Source: Bradyrhizobium liaoningense (lineage in GTDB: Bacteria > Pseudomonadota > Alphaproteobacteria > Rhizobiales > Xanthobacteraceae). From it: 64,000 bases of DNA. Each line of letters opens with the position of its first letter. Position 1 is the stretch's first letter. Positions 56,926 through 64,000 of this stretch are shown in pieces. Both the position numbers and the translations under genes were made by a program. The notes beneath the pieces are model-generated. The model had not been told where the DNA came from. It saw only the letters and a list, made by a program, of their open reading frames with translations, and made no database searches. The DNA lies in the NCBI RefSeq assembly GCF_018130785.1, contig NZ_JAFCJT010000014.1:62001-126000 (forward strand), in the 5' to 3' direction.

Positions 56926-57204
56926 ATGACTGGATTCAGGACTTCCATAATTGCAGCGATGATATCGATTGGCGCGATAAGCTCTGCAAATGCCCAGTGC
57001 CCGACATGGGCGAATTCAAATCCAGCTTCGTTTCAGGCGCAGTATCCCAACAGGGATATATTGAACGACTGCGAGTTGACGCCAGCAGGCAGAATGGGCC
57101 TCGAGCTCCCCGGCGGCGCGGCTCCCTGGTTGGGGCCCAACAGGGCTTATGGCGCAATGCCTGGCGTTGCTCAACACCACAGCTTTCAGCACCGATCGCG
57201 GTGA
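56926..57204 (+). CDS. Small exported hypothetical protein
   Basis: A 92-residue precursor with a signal peptide (MTGFRTSIIAAMISIGAISS, cleavage near ANA-QC) and a mature part with two Cys (QCPTWAN, NDCELT) that may form a disulfide, then GRMGLELPGGAAPWLGPNRA. GGAG precedes the ATG by seven bases. I recall similar short exported proteins with a PAGRMGLE motif in Bradyrhizobium, function unknown. Confidence 0.6.
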   Translation: MTGFRTSIIAAMISIGAISSANAQCPTWANSNPASFQAQYPNRDILNDCELTPAGRMGLELPGGAAPWLGPNRAYGAMPGVAQHHSFQHRSR

Positions 57205-57408
57205 GGAGCTTAAGATATGCCCGGATGGTCGGATTGCGGTCCGTCGATCGCGACATCGCGATGTTCGCGGCTCCCGGAGCTCTGCAGGCGTGCCGATCTG
57301 CTCCGACATGGAGCGCGCTTCATCGAGCACCTTAGTAGCTTCAGCATCGAGCGCGCGCTTTTTTAGAGACGATTGAGACCGGTCTCTCTTGGTGTTGTCT
57401 TCCATCAT
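57016..57408 (-). pseudogene. Possible start of a small rhizobial protein, decayed
   Basis: GAGAGG precedes ATG 57408/57405 and the first codons (KKRALDAEATKVLDEARSM) resemble small rhizobial proteins of about 60 residues with a KRAxDAEAxKVLxEARxMPxG start. After that the frame loses resemblance and runs antisense through the gene at 56926. It may be a truncated or frameshifted relic; real translation of the full frame is doubtful. Confidence 0.35.
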
Positions 57409-57538
57409 TCCTCTCTAAAACAGAACCGATAACCCTCGTTCTCTGCGCCAAGTGGGGTGCCGCAGTAAGGGCGGTGGTCATGCTCCTGGAACGGACAGGC
57501 GAGGCCGGGCAGGGGCGTGGCTCCCTGCCGGTGTTCGG

Positions 57539-57766
57539 TCAATGCCGCTGCCGAATAATTGCACTAGGCGGCCCGCCTACCGTTTGTATCGGTTCACCGG
57601 CCGCACGGTCTAGCGGCGGGTGTGGACGGGCTAGTCCTACTGTGCCGGGAGCTGCGTCGTTGCTGGCCGTACGAGTGTCGACGCGATCCGACATAACTGC
57701 CGATCCAATGGCGACGGCCATGGCGATAGCAGATAGGACAAGGGCTGTCCGGTTCTGGTTGTCCAT
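57539..57766 (-). CDS. Small single-span membrane or exported protein
   Basis: A 75-residue protein with an N-terminal hydrophobic helix (RTALVLSAIAMAVAIGSAV) followed by a polar Pro/Arg/Ala-rich tail. GGAGG seven bases before the ATG is a strong ribosome site. The helix may be an uncleaved anchor. No family recognised. Confidence 0.55.
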   Translation of the reverse strand: MDNQNRTALVLSAIAMAVAIGSAVMSDRVDTRTASNDAAPGTVGLARPHPPLDRAAGEPIQTVGGPPSAIIRQRH

Positions 57767-58221
57767 TGCTAGACCTCCGCGAAACGGCTCAATAGCGCGG
57801 GGTTAACGCCCAACAGACGACTTGGTTCTTATGGGGCTGGCGATGGGTAGAACCCACGAATCCTTTGGCGTGCTGGCGAGGCCGTGCAGCGGTTTGGGAT
57901 GTCGGCCGGTGTTCGGTAAAGTGGCCACCAAACGATGCGCCACGAGTGGCGGCAACGGCAAATTTTAGCGGTTTGCATAGGGGCTTGGGACCTTCCGGAC
58001 GATCTTTCTTTTCGGGCTTGGTTGCTTTGGGGCTCTGTTCTCGGCCAAGCAATACGAAAGAGTTTAAGGGAGACGTGCGGCCATCACCGTCCCGACCACT
58101 TGCACGGGGCTGCGAACGCCATTGGTACGCACTCGGCACCGAGCAAGAACGTAGGATTGGTTGTTTCGTTGGTTGATGAGAAAGCGAAGCGTTCCGTCCG
58201 ACCGCAACACCCTGAAAACGC
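57767..58221. other. Intergenic region beside the tRNA gene
   Basis: 455 bases directly 3' of the tRNA gene. Open frames exist but none has a good ribosome site or recognisable product. No integrase remnant was recognised. The tract 57955-58075 is comparatively T- and G-rich. Confidence 0.4.
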
Positions 58222-58297
58222 TGGTGGGCCCGGCAGGACTCGAACCTGCAACCAGACCGTTATGAGCGGCCGGCTCTAACCATTGAGCTACAGGCCC
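58222..58297 (-). tRNA. tRNA with CAU anticodon (probably tRNA-Ile2, else tRNA-Met)
   Basis: Read on the minus strand the 76 bases start GGGCCTG and end CGGGCCC-A-CCA, giving a 7-bp acceptor stem (one T-G pair), a TAGCTCAATGGTTAGAGC D-arm, an anticodon stem GGCCG/CGGTC with loop CTCATAA (anticodon CAU), and a T-arm with GGTTCGAGTCC. The CCA end is encoded. The G1-C72 pair excludes initiator tRNA. Isoleucine-2 identity (lysidine-modified C34) is the likely reading but cannot be separated from elongator Met by eye with certainty. Confidence 0.93.
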
Positions 58298-58644
58298 CGC
58301 CGCGAGACGGACGCGGGACGACGCGGCCGGCAACGGTGCGCGGTTCGTTTACAGGGATGGAGGCGGGGGTGCAATGCTGGCACCAGTGGATGGAAACCCC
58401 CGACGCAGCATTGCCGATGACTTTCGAATAACCGAAACTGGCGATGATGCCCTTATGCTCCTGTTTTGCCCGACGAGTCAAATCGGCTCACGAAGGCCCG
58501 TTTTTCCGTTTCGGTAACCCACTGTTATCACACGTCTTTTCTACGGTGCATGGGGTTGTTTTCGCACATTTTGATTCCGGAGGGGCCTGCAGGTCCCTCC
58601 GAACGCCTTGCCGGCGTGCTACTGCACACCGCGAAGGGCCGCCC
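58298..58644. other. Intergenic region between tRNA and Bug protein genes
   Basis: 347 bases with no supported gene. Two dyads are visible: GCAATGCTG (58371-58379) with CAGCATTGC (58406-58414), and the 24-bp palindrome at 58578-58601. The stretch 58455-58575 is T-rich and may be a dispersed intergenic sequence; I have a vague memory of similar TTTTGCCCGACG...GGGGTTGTTTTCG tracts in Bradyrhizobium genomes. Confidence 0.4.
58578..58601 (-). terminator. Hairpin downstream of the Bug protein gene
   Basis: CGGAGGG-G-CCTGCAGG-T-CCCTCCG is a 24-bp palindrome with a single G-T pair, forming a 10-bp stem with a 4-base loop. It lies 44 bases after the stop of the leftward gene at 58645. There is no U-tract, so termination would be of the hairpin-only type. 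Confidence 0.45.
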
Positions 58645-59622
58645 CTAGTCCACCGAAACCCCGGCGAACTCCACCACCTTCTTCCATTTCTCGGTCTCGT
58701 CGGCGACCAGCTTGCCGAACTCGGCTGATGTCATCGGCTTGGGGATGCCGCCGTTCTCGGTGAGTCGCGCGATGACCTTCGGGTCCTTCAGGGCTTCGCC
58801 GACGGCCTTGTTGAGGATCTCGATCACCTCGGGCGGCGTGCCCTTTGGCGCGGAGATGCCGTAGAAGCCGACCGATTCGAAGCCCGGCACGGTCTCGGCG
58901 ATCGCCGGCACGTCGGGCACGCTCGGCCAGCGCTGCGGCGAGGTCACGCCAAGTGCGCGGACATTGCCGCCGCGCGACTGCTCGAGCGCGGAGGGGAGGT
59001 TGTCGAAGATCAGTTGCACCTTGTTGGAGATGATGTCGGGGAAGGCGATGGCCGAGCCGCGATAGGGCACGTGCACCATGTCGCACTTGGTCATCACCTT
59101 GAACAGCTCCGCCGACATGTGCACCGAGGTGCCGTTGCCGGACGAGGCAAACGAGATCTTGCCGGGATTGGCCTTGCAGTAGTCGATGAACTCCTGGACC
59201 GTCTTCGCGGGAAACGCGTTGGAGACGACCAGCATGTTGGTGAGCTGCATGATGCTGGCGACCGGCACGGTGTCGCGCAAGAAGTCGAACGGCAGCTTCT
59301 TGTAGAGCGAGGTCGAGATCGCGTTGTTGGGCGCGACGAACAGCAGGGTGTAGCCGTCCGCCGGCGAATTGATCGCGGCGCCGGCCGCGATGTTGCCGCC
59401 GGAGCCGGCGCGGTTCTCGACGATGAATTGCTGGCCGAGGCGATCCGACAGCGCTTGCGCCATGATCCGCGCCACGATGTCGACCGGGCCGCCGGCGGCG
59501 AAGCCGATCATCCAGTGCACGGGGCGGTCGGGGTAGCCGGCGGCGGAGGCGGGAGGGGAGGCGTTGAGGAGAGTTGAAAGAAAAAGCAGCCCAAAAACAG
59601 TGTTACGCAAAATTCGCAACAT
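58645..59622 (-). CDS. Tripartite tricarboxylate transporter-type substrate-binding protein (Bug/TctC)
   Basis: A 325-residue exported binding protein. GGGAG five bases before ATG 59622 sets the start; the signal peptide is LRILRNTVFGLLFLSTLLNA. The mature start has VHWMIGFAAGGPVDIVARIM and FIVENRAGSGGNIAAGAAI, the family hallmarks. It is orphan: no TctA/TctB genes are nearby. It is divergent from the TAXI protein gene with about 100 bases between. Confidence 0.9.
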   Translation of the reverse strand: MLRILRNTVFGLLFLSTLLNASPPASAAGYPDRPVHWMIGFAAGGPVDIVARIMAQALSDRLGQQFIVENRAGSGGNIAAGAAINSPADGYTLLFVAPNNAISTSLYKKLPFDFLRDTVPVASIMQLTNMLVVSNAFPAKTVQEFIDYCKANPGKISFASSGNGTSVHMSAELFKVMTKCDMVHVPYRGSAIAFPDIISNKVQLIFDNLPSALEQSRGGNVRALGVTSPQRWPSVPDVPAIAETVPGFESVGFYGISAPKGTPPEVIEILNKAVGEALKDPKVIARLTENGGIPKPMTSAEFGKLVADETEKWKKVVEFAGVSVD

Positions 59623-59729
59623 GACGTCTCCCATTGTTCTATTGTCGTTGGGCGGCATGCTTTCACAAAAACCGCCCGCTGCCTACGTCGCCGCAAGTCG
59701 ATGTTGACGCGGGGCGGCCGGGACTCATC

Positions 59730-60707
59730 ATGAGATTCGCAATCGCAATTCTTCTCGGCGCGGCGCTGCTCGCAAATCCACTCGCAAGCCCCGCCGCTGC
59801 TCAAACCGGAGGCGACGCCATTCCGACCACGACACTCAGCCTGGGCACAGCGACGCCCGGCGGCGGCTTTCCGCTCTATGGCAACGCCTTTGCGGAAGCG
59901 ATGAACGCGGCCGATCCGCAAATCACCATCGCCCCCCGCAACACCAAGGGCAGCAACGAGAACATTCCGCTCTTGGAGAAGGGCGAGATCGATCTCGCGC
60001 TGGTCGCGGGCGAGCCGGCCTACGAGGCCTTTGCCGGCATCGGCCGCGCGCCTGTGCGGTTGAAGATCCTCACCGCGATCTATTCCAACCCCGGCATGTT
60101 CGTGGTGCGGGCGGACAGTCCGTACAGGACCATCCGCGATCTGGTCGGCCAGCCCGTCGCCTTCGGCGCCAAGGGCTCGGGCCTGCCGATCCTGGCGCGC
60201 TACGTGCTCGATGGTCTCGGCCTCAAGCAGGACGAGGATTTCAAGGCGATCTATCTTGACCGCGCCGGCGATGGTCCGGCGATGGTCGAGGACGGCCGCG
60301 TCGCCGCGCTGTGGGGCGCCGGCATCGGCTGGCCCGGCTTTGCCGCGGTGGCATCGGGTGCGTCAGGCGCGCGCTTCATTGCGCCCAGCACTGAAGAGAT
60401 CACGCGCATTCGCGCCAAGCATGCGTTCCTGAAGCCGCTCACCGTGCCGGCCGGCTCCTATCCGAAGCAGGCCGAGTCGATCGCCTCGCTCGGCTCGTGG
60501 AGTTTCGTCCTCACGCGCGAGGACCTGCCCGATGACGTCGCCTATCGCCTCGCGAAGACGCTGCACGGCGTCGAGGCGACCTTCTGCAAGCAGCTCGCGC
60601 AGGCCTGCGAGACCACGGCGTCGAACACGGTCGCGGCCGCGCCGAAGCTGGAGCTGATCCATCCGGGGGTGATGAAGTATTTTCGCGAGATCGGGGTCGT
60701 GAAGTAG
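59730..60707 (+). CDS. TAXI-family TRAP transporter solute-binding protein
   Basis: A 325-residue exported protein of the TAXI type. Signal peptide MRFAIAILLGAALLANPLAS; then LSLGTATPGGGFPLYGNAFA (the TAXI ligand loop) and VFGAKGSG-like VAFGAKGSGLPILARYVL. The long frame opens at 59634, but ATG 59730 fits the signal peptide. No TRAP membrane subunits are adjacent, so it is an orphan or partners with a distant permease. It converges with the Liv-type gene across a palindromic element. Confidence 0.88.
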   Translation: MRFAIAILLGAALLANPLASPAAAQTGGDAIPTTTLSLGTATPGGGFPLYGNAFAEAMNAADPQITIAPRNTKGSNENIPLLEKGEIDLALVAGEPAYEAFAGIGRAPVRLKILTAIYSNPGMFVVRADSPYRTIRDLVGQPVAFGAKGSGLPILARYVLDGLGLKQDEDFKAIYLDRAGDGPAMVEDGRVAALWGAGIGWPGFAAVASGASGARFIAPSTEEITRIRAKHAFLKPLTVPAGSYPKQAESIASLGSWSFVLTREDLPDDVAYRLAKTLHGVEATFCKQLAQACETTASNTVAAAPKLELIHPGVMKYFREIGVVK

Positions 60708-60728
60708 GGCGCGAGGCACGCGCTTCCT

Positions 60729-60872
60729 TCCTTCTCCCCTTGTGGGAGAAGGTGGCGCGAAGCGCCGGATGAGGGGTTCTCCCCGCGAACTCAGTGCGAG
60801 CTGTATTCGCGGAGACAACCCCTCACCCGGCTTCGCTTTGCGAATCCACCCTCTCCCGCAAGGGGAGAGGGT
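60729..60872. repeat. Bradyrhizobium-type extragenic palindromic element
   Basis: A composite of inverted repeats: CCTTCTCCCCTTGTGGGAGAAGG at the left (shown in parts: CTTCTCCC / GGGAGAAG), GGCGCGAAGCGCC, a GATGAGGGGTT...AACCCCTCA pair across the centre, and CCCTCTCCC / GGGAGAGGG at the right. Elements of this make-up are abundant in Bradyrhizobium intergenic DNA. It lies between convergent genes and probably also ends transcription. Confidence 0.75.
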
Positions 60873-60900
60873 GCACCGTCACTGCGGCTCGGCTACGTCG

Positions 60901-62130
60901 TCACTTCTTCACCAGCGGACACGCCGGGTCCGGGGGCCCGAACGCCTTCTCGCCCGAGATCGTCGTGAGGATCTTGTAATAGTCCCACGGATATTTGCTC
61001 TCCTCCGGCGTCTTCACTTGCACCAGCCAGAGGTCGTGCACCATCAGATTGTCCTCGCGGAGTTTGCCGTTGCGGGCGAAAAAATCCTCGATCGGCTTTT
61101 CCCGCATCTTCGCCGCGACCTTGAGCGGATCGTCGGTGCCGGTCTCCTTGATGGCGTTGAGATAGTGCATCACGCTCGAATAGACGCCGGCCTGCCACAT
61201 CGACGGCATCTTGTTCATCTTGGCGAAATAGCGCTTCGACCATTCACGGGTCTTGTCGTCCATGTCCCAATAGAACGACGTCGTCAGCAACAGCCCCTGG
61301 GCGGCCTGCAGGCCGAGGCCATGGATGTCGGTGATCAGCGCCAGCAGCGCCGCCATCTGCTGGCCGCCCTTGAACACGCCGAACTCCGAGCCCGTCTTGA
61401 TCTCGTTCATGTTGTTGGGGGGACCTGCGGCAATGCCGATGATCTTGGCCTTGGAGGCCTGCGCCTGCAGCACGAAGGAGGAGAGGTCGGGGGTTGCTAG
61501 CGGCGGCCGCACCGAGCCCAGCACCTTGCCGCCATTGGCGGTGACGACGCTGGAGGCGTCGCGCTCCAGCGAATGGCCGAAGGCGTAGTCGTCGGTGATG
61601 AAGAACCAGCTGTCGCCGCCGCGCTTGACCACTGCATCCGCGGTGCCGACCGCGAGCGCACGGGTGTCGAACACCCACTGGATCGCGTAGGGCGAGCAGA
61701 ACTTGCCGTGGAAATCCGCCGTGCCGGTGGAGTGGGTGATGAACAGCCGCTTCTTCTCGTTGGCGACGTTCTGCACCGCGAGCCCGACCGCGGAGACCGG
61801 CACGTCGACGATCAGATCGACCTGGTCGACGTCAAACCAGCGCCGCGCGATCGCGCCGCCGATATCGGCCTTGAGCTGGTGGTCGCCGATCACGATGCTG
61901 ATCGGCTTGCCGAGCACGGTGCCGCCGAAATCGTCGATCGCCATCTGCGCCGCCGTCACCGAGCCCTGGCCGGTCGGCGCGGAGGCGGGGCCGTTCATGT
62001 CGGTGAGCACGCCGATCTTGACGATGTTGTCGGAAACCTGCGCCGACGCCGCCCCCGGCAGCAGCGCCGCCGCCAAGCAAGTGGCTACAAAGCCGGCCGC
62101 GACCGGCAGTCCAGATCTCGTTGGATTCAC
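60901..62130 (-). CDS. ABC substrate-binding protein, Liv type
   Basis: A 409-residue exported binding protein starting at a GTG at 62130 with GGGGAGGAC upstream. A signal peptide (LPVAAGFVATCLAAALLPGA, cleavage near ASAQ) precedes VKIGVLTDMNGPASAPTGQG. The fold continues with FITHSTGTADFHGKFCSPYA. The end is Lys-rich (ACPLVKK). No permease genes are adjacent. It lies about 100 bases after the HTH/binding-protein-like regulator gene on the same strand. Confidence 0.9.
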   Translation of the reverse strand: MNPTRSGLPVAAGFVATCLAAALLPGAASAQVSDNIVKIGVLTDMNGPASAPTGQGSVTAAQMAIDDFGGTVLGKPISIVIGDHQLKADIGGAIARRWFDVDQVDLIVDVPVSAVGLAVQNVANEKKRLFITHSTGTADFHGKFCSPYAIQWVFDTRALAVGTADAVVKRGGDSWFFITDDYAFGHSLERDASSVVTANGGKVLGSVRPPLATPDLSSFVLQAQASKAKIIGIAAGPPNNMNEIKTGSEFGVFKGGQQMAALLALITDIHGLGLQAAQGLLLTTSFYWDMDDKTREWSKRYFAKMNKMPSMWQAGVYSSVMHYLNAIKETGTDDPLKVAAKMREKPIEDFFARNGKLREDNLMVHDLWLVQVKTPEESKYPWDYYKILTTISGEKAFGPPDPACPLVKK

Positions 62131-62233
62131 GCTTGTCCTCCCCTGATCCGGCTCGTTGGCCGGTGTTGCTTTTTCCGGGTACGGCCCGGCTGAATTGGTT
62201 TCTTTTGCAACTATTAGGGGGCGGGCGTCAATG

Positions 62234-63127
62234 TCAGGCCGCGAAGCGGATCTGCCCGGCGGGCGAGGGATCGTAGCCGGTCAGCTCCTCGGCGCGCTGT
62301 CGCAGCCGTCTTTCGCTGAGGAACCGGATCAGGGCCTGCATTGGCGGGCGAAAATAGCTGCGCTGCCGCATTGCGAGATCAAAATTCTCCCAGACCAGCG
62401 GCACGTAATCGAGCCCGGCCGAGCGCGCCGCCGCACGCGTCGCGATCCCGCAATCGGCTTGTCCCGCGCGGACGATCTCGGCGAGATCCGGCCCGGTGAG
62501 GGCCGGCGTCTCGATCCGGCGCAGATCGCGCGTCGAGGCGCCGGCGCCCTTCAACAGCACGTCGAGCAGCATCTGCGCGCCCGTGCCTTGTTGTCGCATC
62601 GCCATCCTGACACCGAGCGCAAGCACGTCGGAAAGGCCGCGCAGCCGTTTCGGATTGCCCGGCGGCAGCACGAGACCCTGCTCGCGGCGCACGAACGCGA
62701 CCAGCACCGCATCATGCAGGTCCGGAGCGTCACGCAGCGCCGTCGCACTGGCGTCGGAGGCAAGATTGCCGTCGGCCTCCAGGCTGTGGAAGTGCACCGC
62801 CGCCGCCATCACCTCGTCGCGTTGCAGGCGCTCGAGCCCGCGCGCGCTGCCCTCGCTCATCGATCCCAGGCCCGAGCCGGATTCACGCAGGCTCCAGTCC
62901 AGAAGCTCGTCCTGGCTGCCACCCACGACCGGCGGCGGCTCCGCAGTCAGCATGCCGGCCGGACGCGCCAGTCCCGACAGGACCCAGAGGTCGAGCTCGT
63001 GCCGCGGGAAGAGCCACTTCCCGGTCACCTTGGTGCAGGGAATCGCACCGGTGGTGACGAGTTCGTAGAGCTTGCGTTCGCCGAGCCGAAGGTAGTCGGC
63101 GGCTTCGCTGGTCGTCAGGAATTCCAT
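62234..63127 (-). CDS. Helix-turn-helix regulator with periplasmic-binding-protein-like domain
   Basis: A 297-residue regulator. Residues 1-50 are an excisionase-type winged helix (FLTTSEAADYLRLGERKLYE, then VTGKWLFPRHELDLWV). Residues about 90-290 have a periplasmic-binding-protein-like fold (VHFHSLEADG...GLVLPPGNPKRLRGL...DCGIATRAAARSAGLDYVPL). This architecture is used by regulators that sense molybdate/tungstate or a precursor and is often divergent from a TupA/ModA-like gene, as here. It probably controls the gene at 63454. Confidence 0.85.
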   Translation of the reverse strand: MEFLTTSEAADYLRLGERKLYELVTTGAIPCTKVTGKWLFPRHELDLWVLSGLARPAGMLTAEPPPVVGGSQDELLDWSLRESGSGLGSMSEGSARGLERLQRDEVMAAAVHFHSLEADGNLASDASATALRDAPDLHDAVLVAFVRREQGLVLPPGNPKRLRGLSDVLALGVRMAMRQQGTGAQMLLDVLLKGAGASTRDLRRIETPALTGPDLAEIVRAGQADCGIATRAAARSAGLDYVPLVWENFDLAMRQRSYFRPPMQALIRFLSERRLRQRAEELTGYDPSPAGQIRFAA

Positions 63128-63453
63128 CCTGCATTCCTATGCAAATTCTTGCTTCTTTTTGGCGTTCGACGCAGGTGGAATTCTGCATTTCAATTTACGT
63201 CCGCCGGGACCATGCCCGATCATCTCGCTGCTTTGCAACACATCCTCACGCGCGATTTCTGCTTTGGTGAACGATCCTGAAGCGCCCGCGTGGCGCGGGC
63301 CTTGCGGCCGTCGCGCTCGCAATTGCAATCGGCGCACCGCGCGGGCCGCATTGCCGAAATGTCCCGAGTTGGGAGCGCAACGAGCAGACGCGTCACGAGT
63401 GTGGCGCAATCGATCATCATCATGATCGCGTCATAGCCAATGGGAACCCGATC
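63128..63453. promoter_or_regulatory. Divergent promoter region with two dyads
   Basis: 326 bases between the regulator and the TupA-like gene, no gene seen. TGCAT-TCCT-ATGCA at 63130-63143 lies just before the regulator start, and CGATCAT-CATC-ATGATCG at 63411-63428 lies 25 bases before the TupA-like start. Both are candidate operators for the divergent regulator. Confidence 0.4.
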
Positions 63454-64000
63454 ATGGTCGTCCGCCGCCTGTCCGTTGCACTCGCGCTTCTCTGCGGCCT
63501 CGCCGCGGGCGTGGCGGCGTCATTTGCGGAGGACCGCGCGATCGTGCTGGCCTCGACCACGGCGACACAGGAGTCCGGCCTGCTCGATCATCTGCTGCCG
63601 ATCTTCCGCGAGAAGACCGGCATCGAGGTGACGGTGATCGCGCGGCGTGCCGATGAAGTGCTCGACGGGGCGCGAAGGGGCGAAGTCGACGTCGTGCTGA
63701 TGCACGCACGGCCGCAGGAGGAGAAGTTCGTCGCCGACGGTTTTGGCGTGAAGCGTTTTGACGTGATGTACAACGACTATGTGCTGATCGGACCGAAGAG
63801 CGATCCCGCCGCCGTGAAGGGCAAGGACATCGCCACCGCGCTGAAGGCGATCGAGGCCAAGGGCGCGCCGTTCGTGACACGCGGCGACCGCTCGGGCACC
63901 CATGCCGCGGAGCTCGCGCTCTGGATCGTCGCCGGTATCGATATCGCCGCTGCCAAGGGCGCATGGTATCGCGAAGTCAAGCAAGGCATGGACGCAGCCC
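63454..64000 (+). CDS. Tungstate-type ABC substrate-binding protein (TupA-like), N-terminal part
   Basis: Incomplete at the right edge: 182 codons are visible. A signal peptide (VVRRLSVALALLCGLAAGVA, cleavage near ASFA-ED) precedes IVLASTTATQESGLLDHLL, the oxyanion-binding TTA motif of TupA proteins. RGEVDVVLMHARPQEEKF and YNDYVLIGPKSDPA follow, also typical, and TRGDRSGTHAAELALW. It should bind tungstate or a related oxyanion for an ABC importer; permease and ATPase genes would be expected just beyond the window. Confidence 0.88.
   Translation, partial: MVVRRLSVALALLCGLAAGVAASFAEDRAIVLASTTATQESGLLDHLLPIFREKTGIEVTVIARRADEVLDGARRGEVDVVLMHARPQEEKFVADGFGVKRFDVMYNDYVLIGPKSDPAAVKGKDIATALKAIEAKGAPFVTRGDRSGTHAAELALWIVAGIDIAAAKGAWYREVKQGMDAA

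Noticed and set aside
57789..58139. Possible 116-codon minus-strand gene next to the tRNA
   Set aside because: No ribosome site or recognisable family; basic, low-complexity product.

Overview
This 64 kb stretch is GC-rich chromosomal DNA that looks like a soil or plant-associated Alphaproteobacterium, most likely Bradyrhizobium or a close relative. The grounds are the very high density of ABC, tripartite-tricarboxylate (TTT/Bug) and TAXI-type solute-binding proteins, the many TetR/LysR/LuxR regulators, the small rhizobial-style hypothetical proteins and a Bradyrhizobium-type extragenic palindromic element near 60.8 kb. The genus is inferred; no rRNA or other taxonomic marker is present.

Layout. 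1-7.8 kb: a carbohydrate operon with an ABC importer (solute-binding protein, two permeases, MsmK/UgpC-type ATPase), a zinc dehydrogenase, a PfkB kinase resembling sulfofructose kinase YihV, a LacD/YihT-type aldolase and an enolase-superfamily enzyme. Together they suggest import, oxidation or reduction, phosphorylation and retro-aldol cleavage of a ketose-like sugar. 8-15.8 kb: a complete Liv-type importer (binding protein, LivH, LivM, LivG, LivF), a second binding protein and a CoA-transferase. 15.9-17.9 kb: a small membrane protein and a two-module L,D-transpeptidase. 18-24.5 kb: an enoyl-CoA hydratase and a small catabolic operon (TrpX-like binding protein, isochorismatase-type hydrolase, START-like protein), divergent from a large winged-helix/ATPase regulator. 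24.5-35.2 kb: methyltransferase, VOC protein, Bug protein, metallo-hydrolase and binding protein, divergent from a TetR gene with a paired palindromic operator, carboxymuconolactone-decarboxylase-like protein and SDR; then a catabolic-context shikimate dehydrogenase, an amidohydrolase and another binding protein. 35.3-45.6 kb: HutD, LysR/quinone oxidoreductase/RidA, two class III cyclases (one fused to a WGR-like domain) around four tiny genes, a Gfo/Idh oxidoreductase and a TetR regulator.

45.8-58.3 kb is an accessory region rich in unrecognised genes. Its centrepiece is a minus-strand type I secretion operon: a 476-residue protein built from four 73-residue Gly-rich modules, a smaller related protein, a secretion ABC ATPase with a degenerate signature motif, and an HlyD-type adaptor. 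It faces a LuxR-type regulator whose receiver domain has lost its phosphorylation residues. The region also holds gene remnants (a universal stress protein start, a decayed duplicate tail), an 80-bp inverted-repeat element in two copies, a DUF2336 protein and small exported proteins. It ends at a CAU-anticodon tRNA gene; a 19-bp exact direct copy of that tRNA's anticodon arm lies at 45853, so the segment may be an old tRNA-targeted insertion. No integrase was seen.

58.6-64 kb: a Bug protein, a TAXI protein, an extragenic palindromic element, a Liv-type binding protein, and a helix-turn-helix/periplasmic-binding-like regulator divergent from a tungstate-type (TupA-like) binding protein cut by the window end. 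Nine solute-binding protein genes in the window have no permease gene next to them (the last is cut by the window edge, so its neighbours are unknown).
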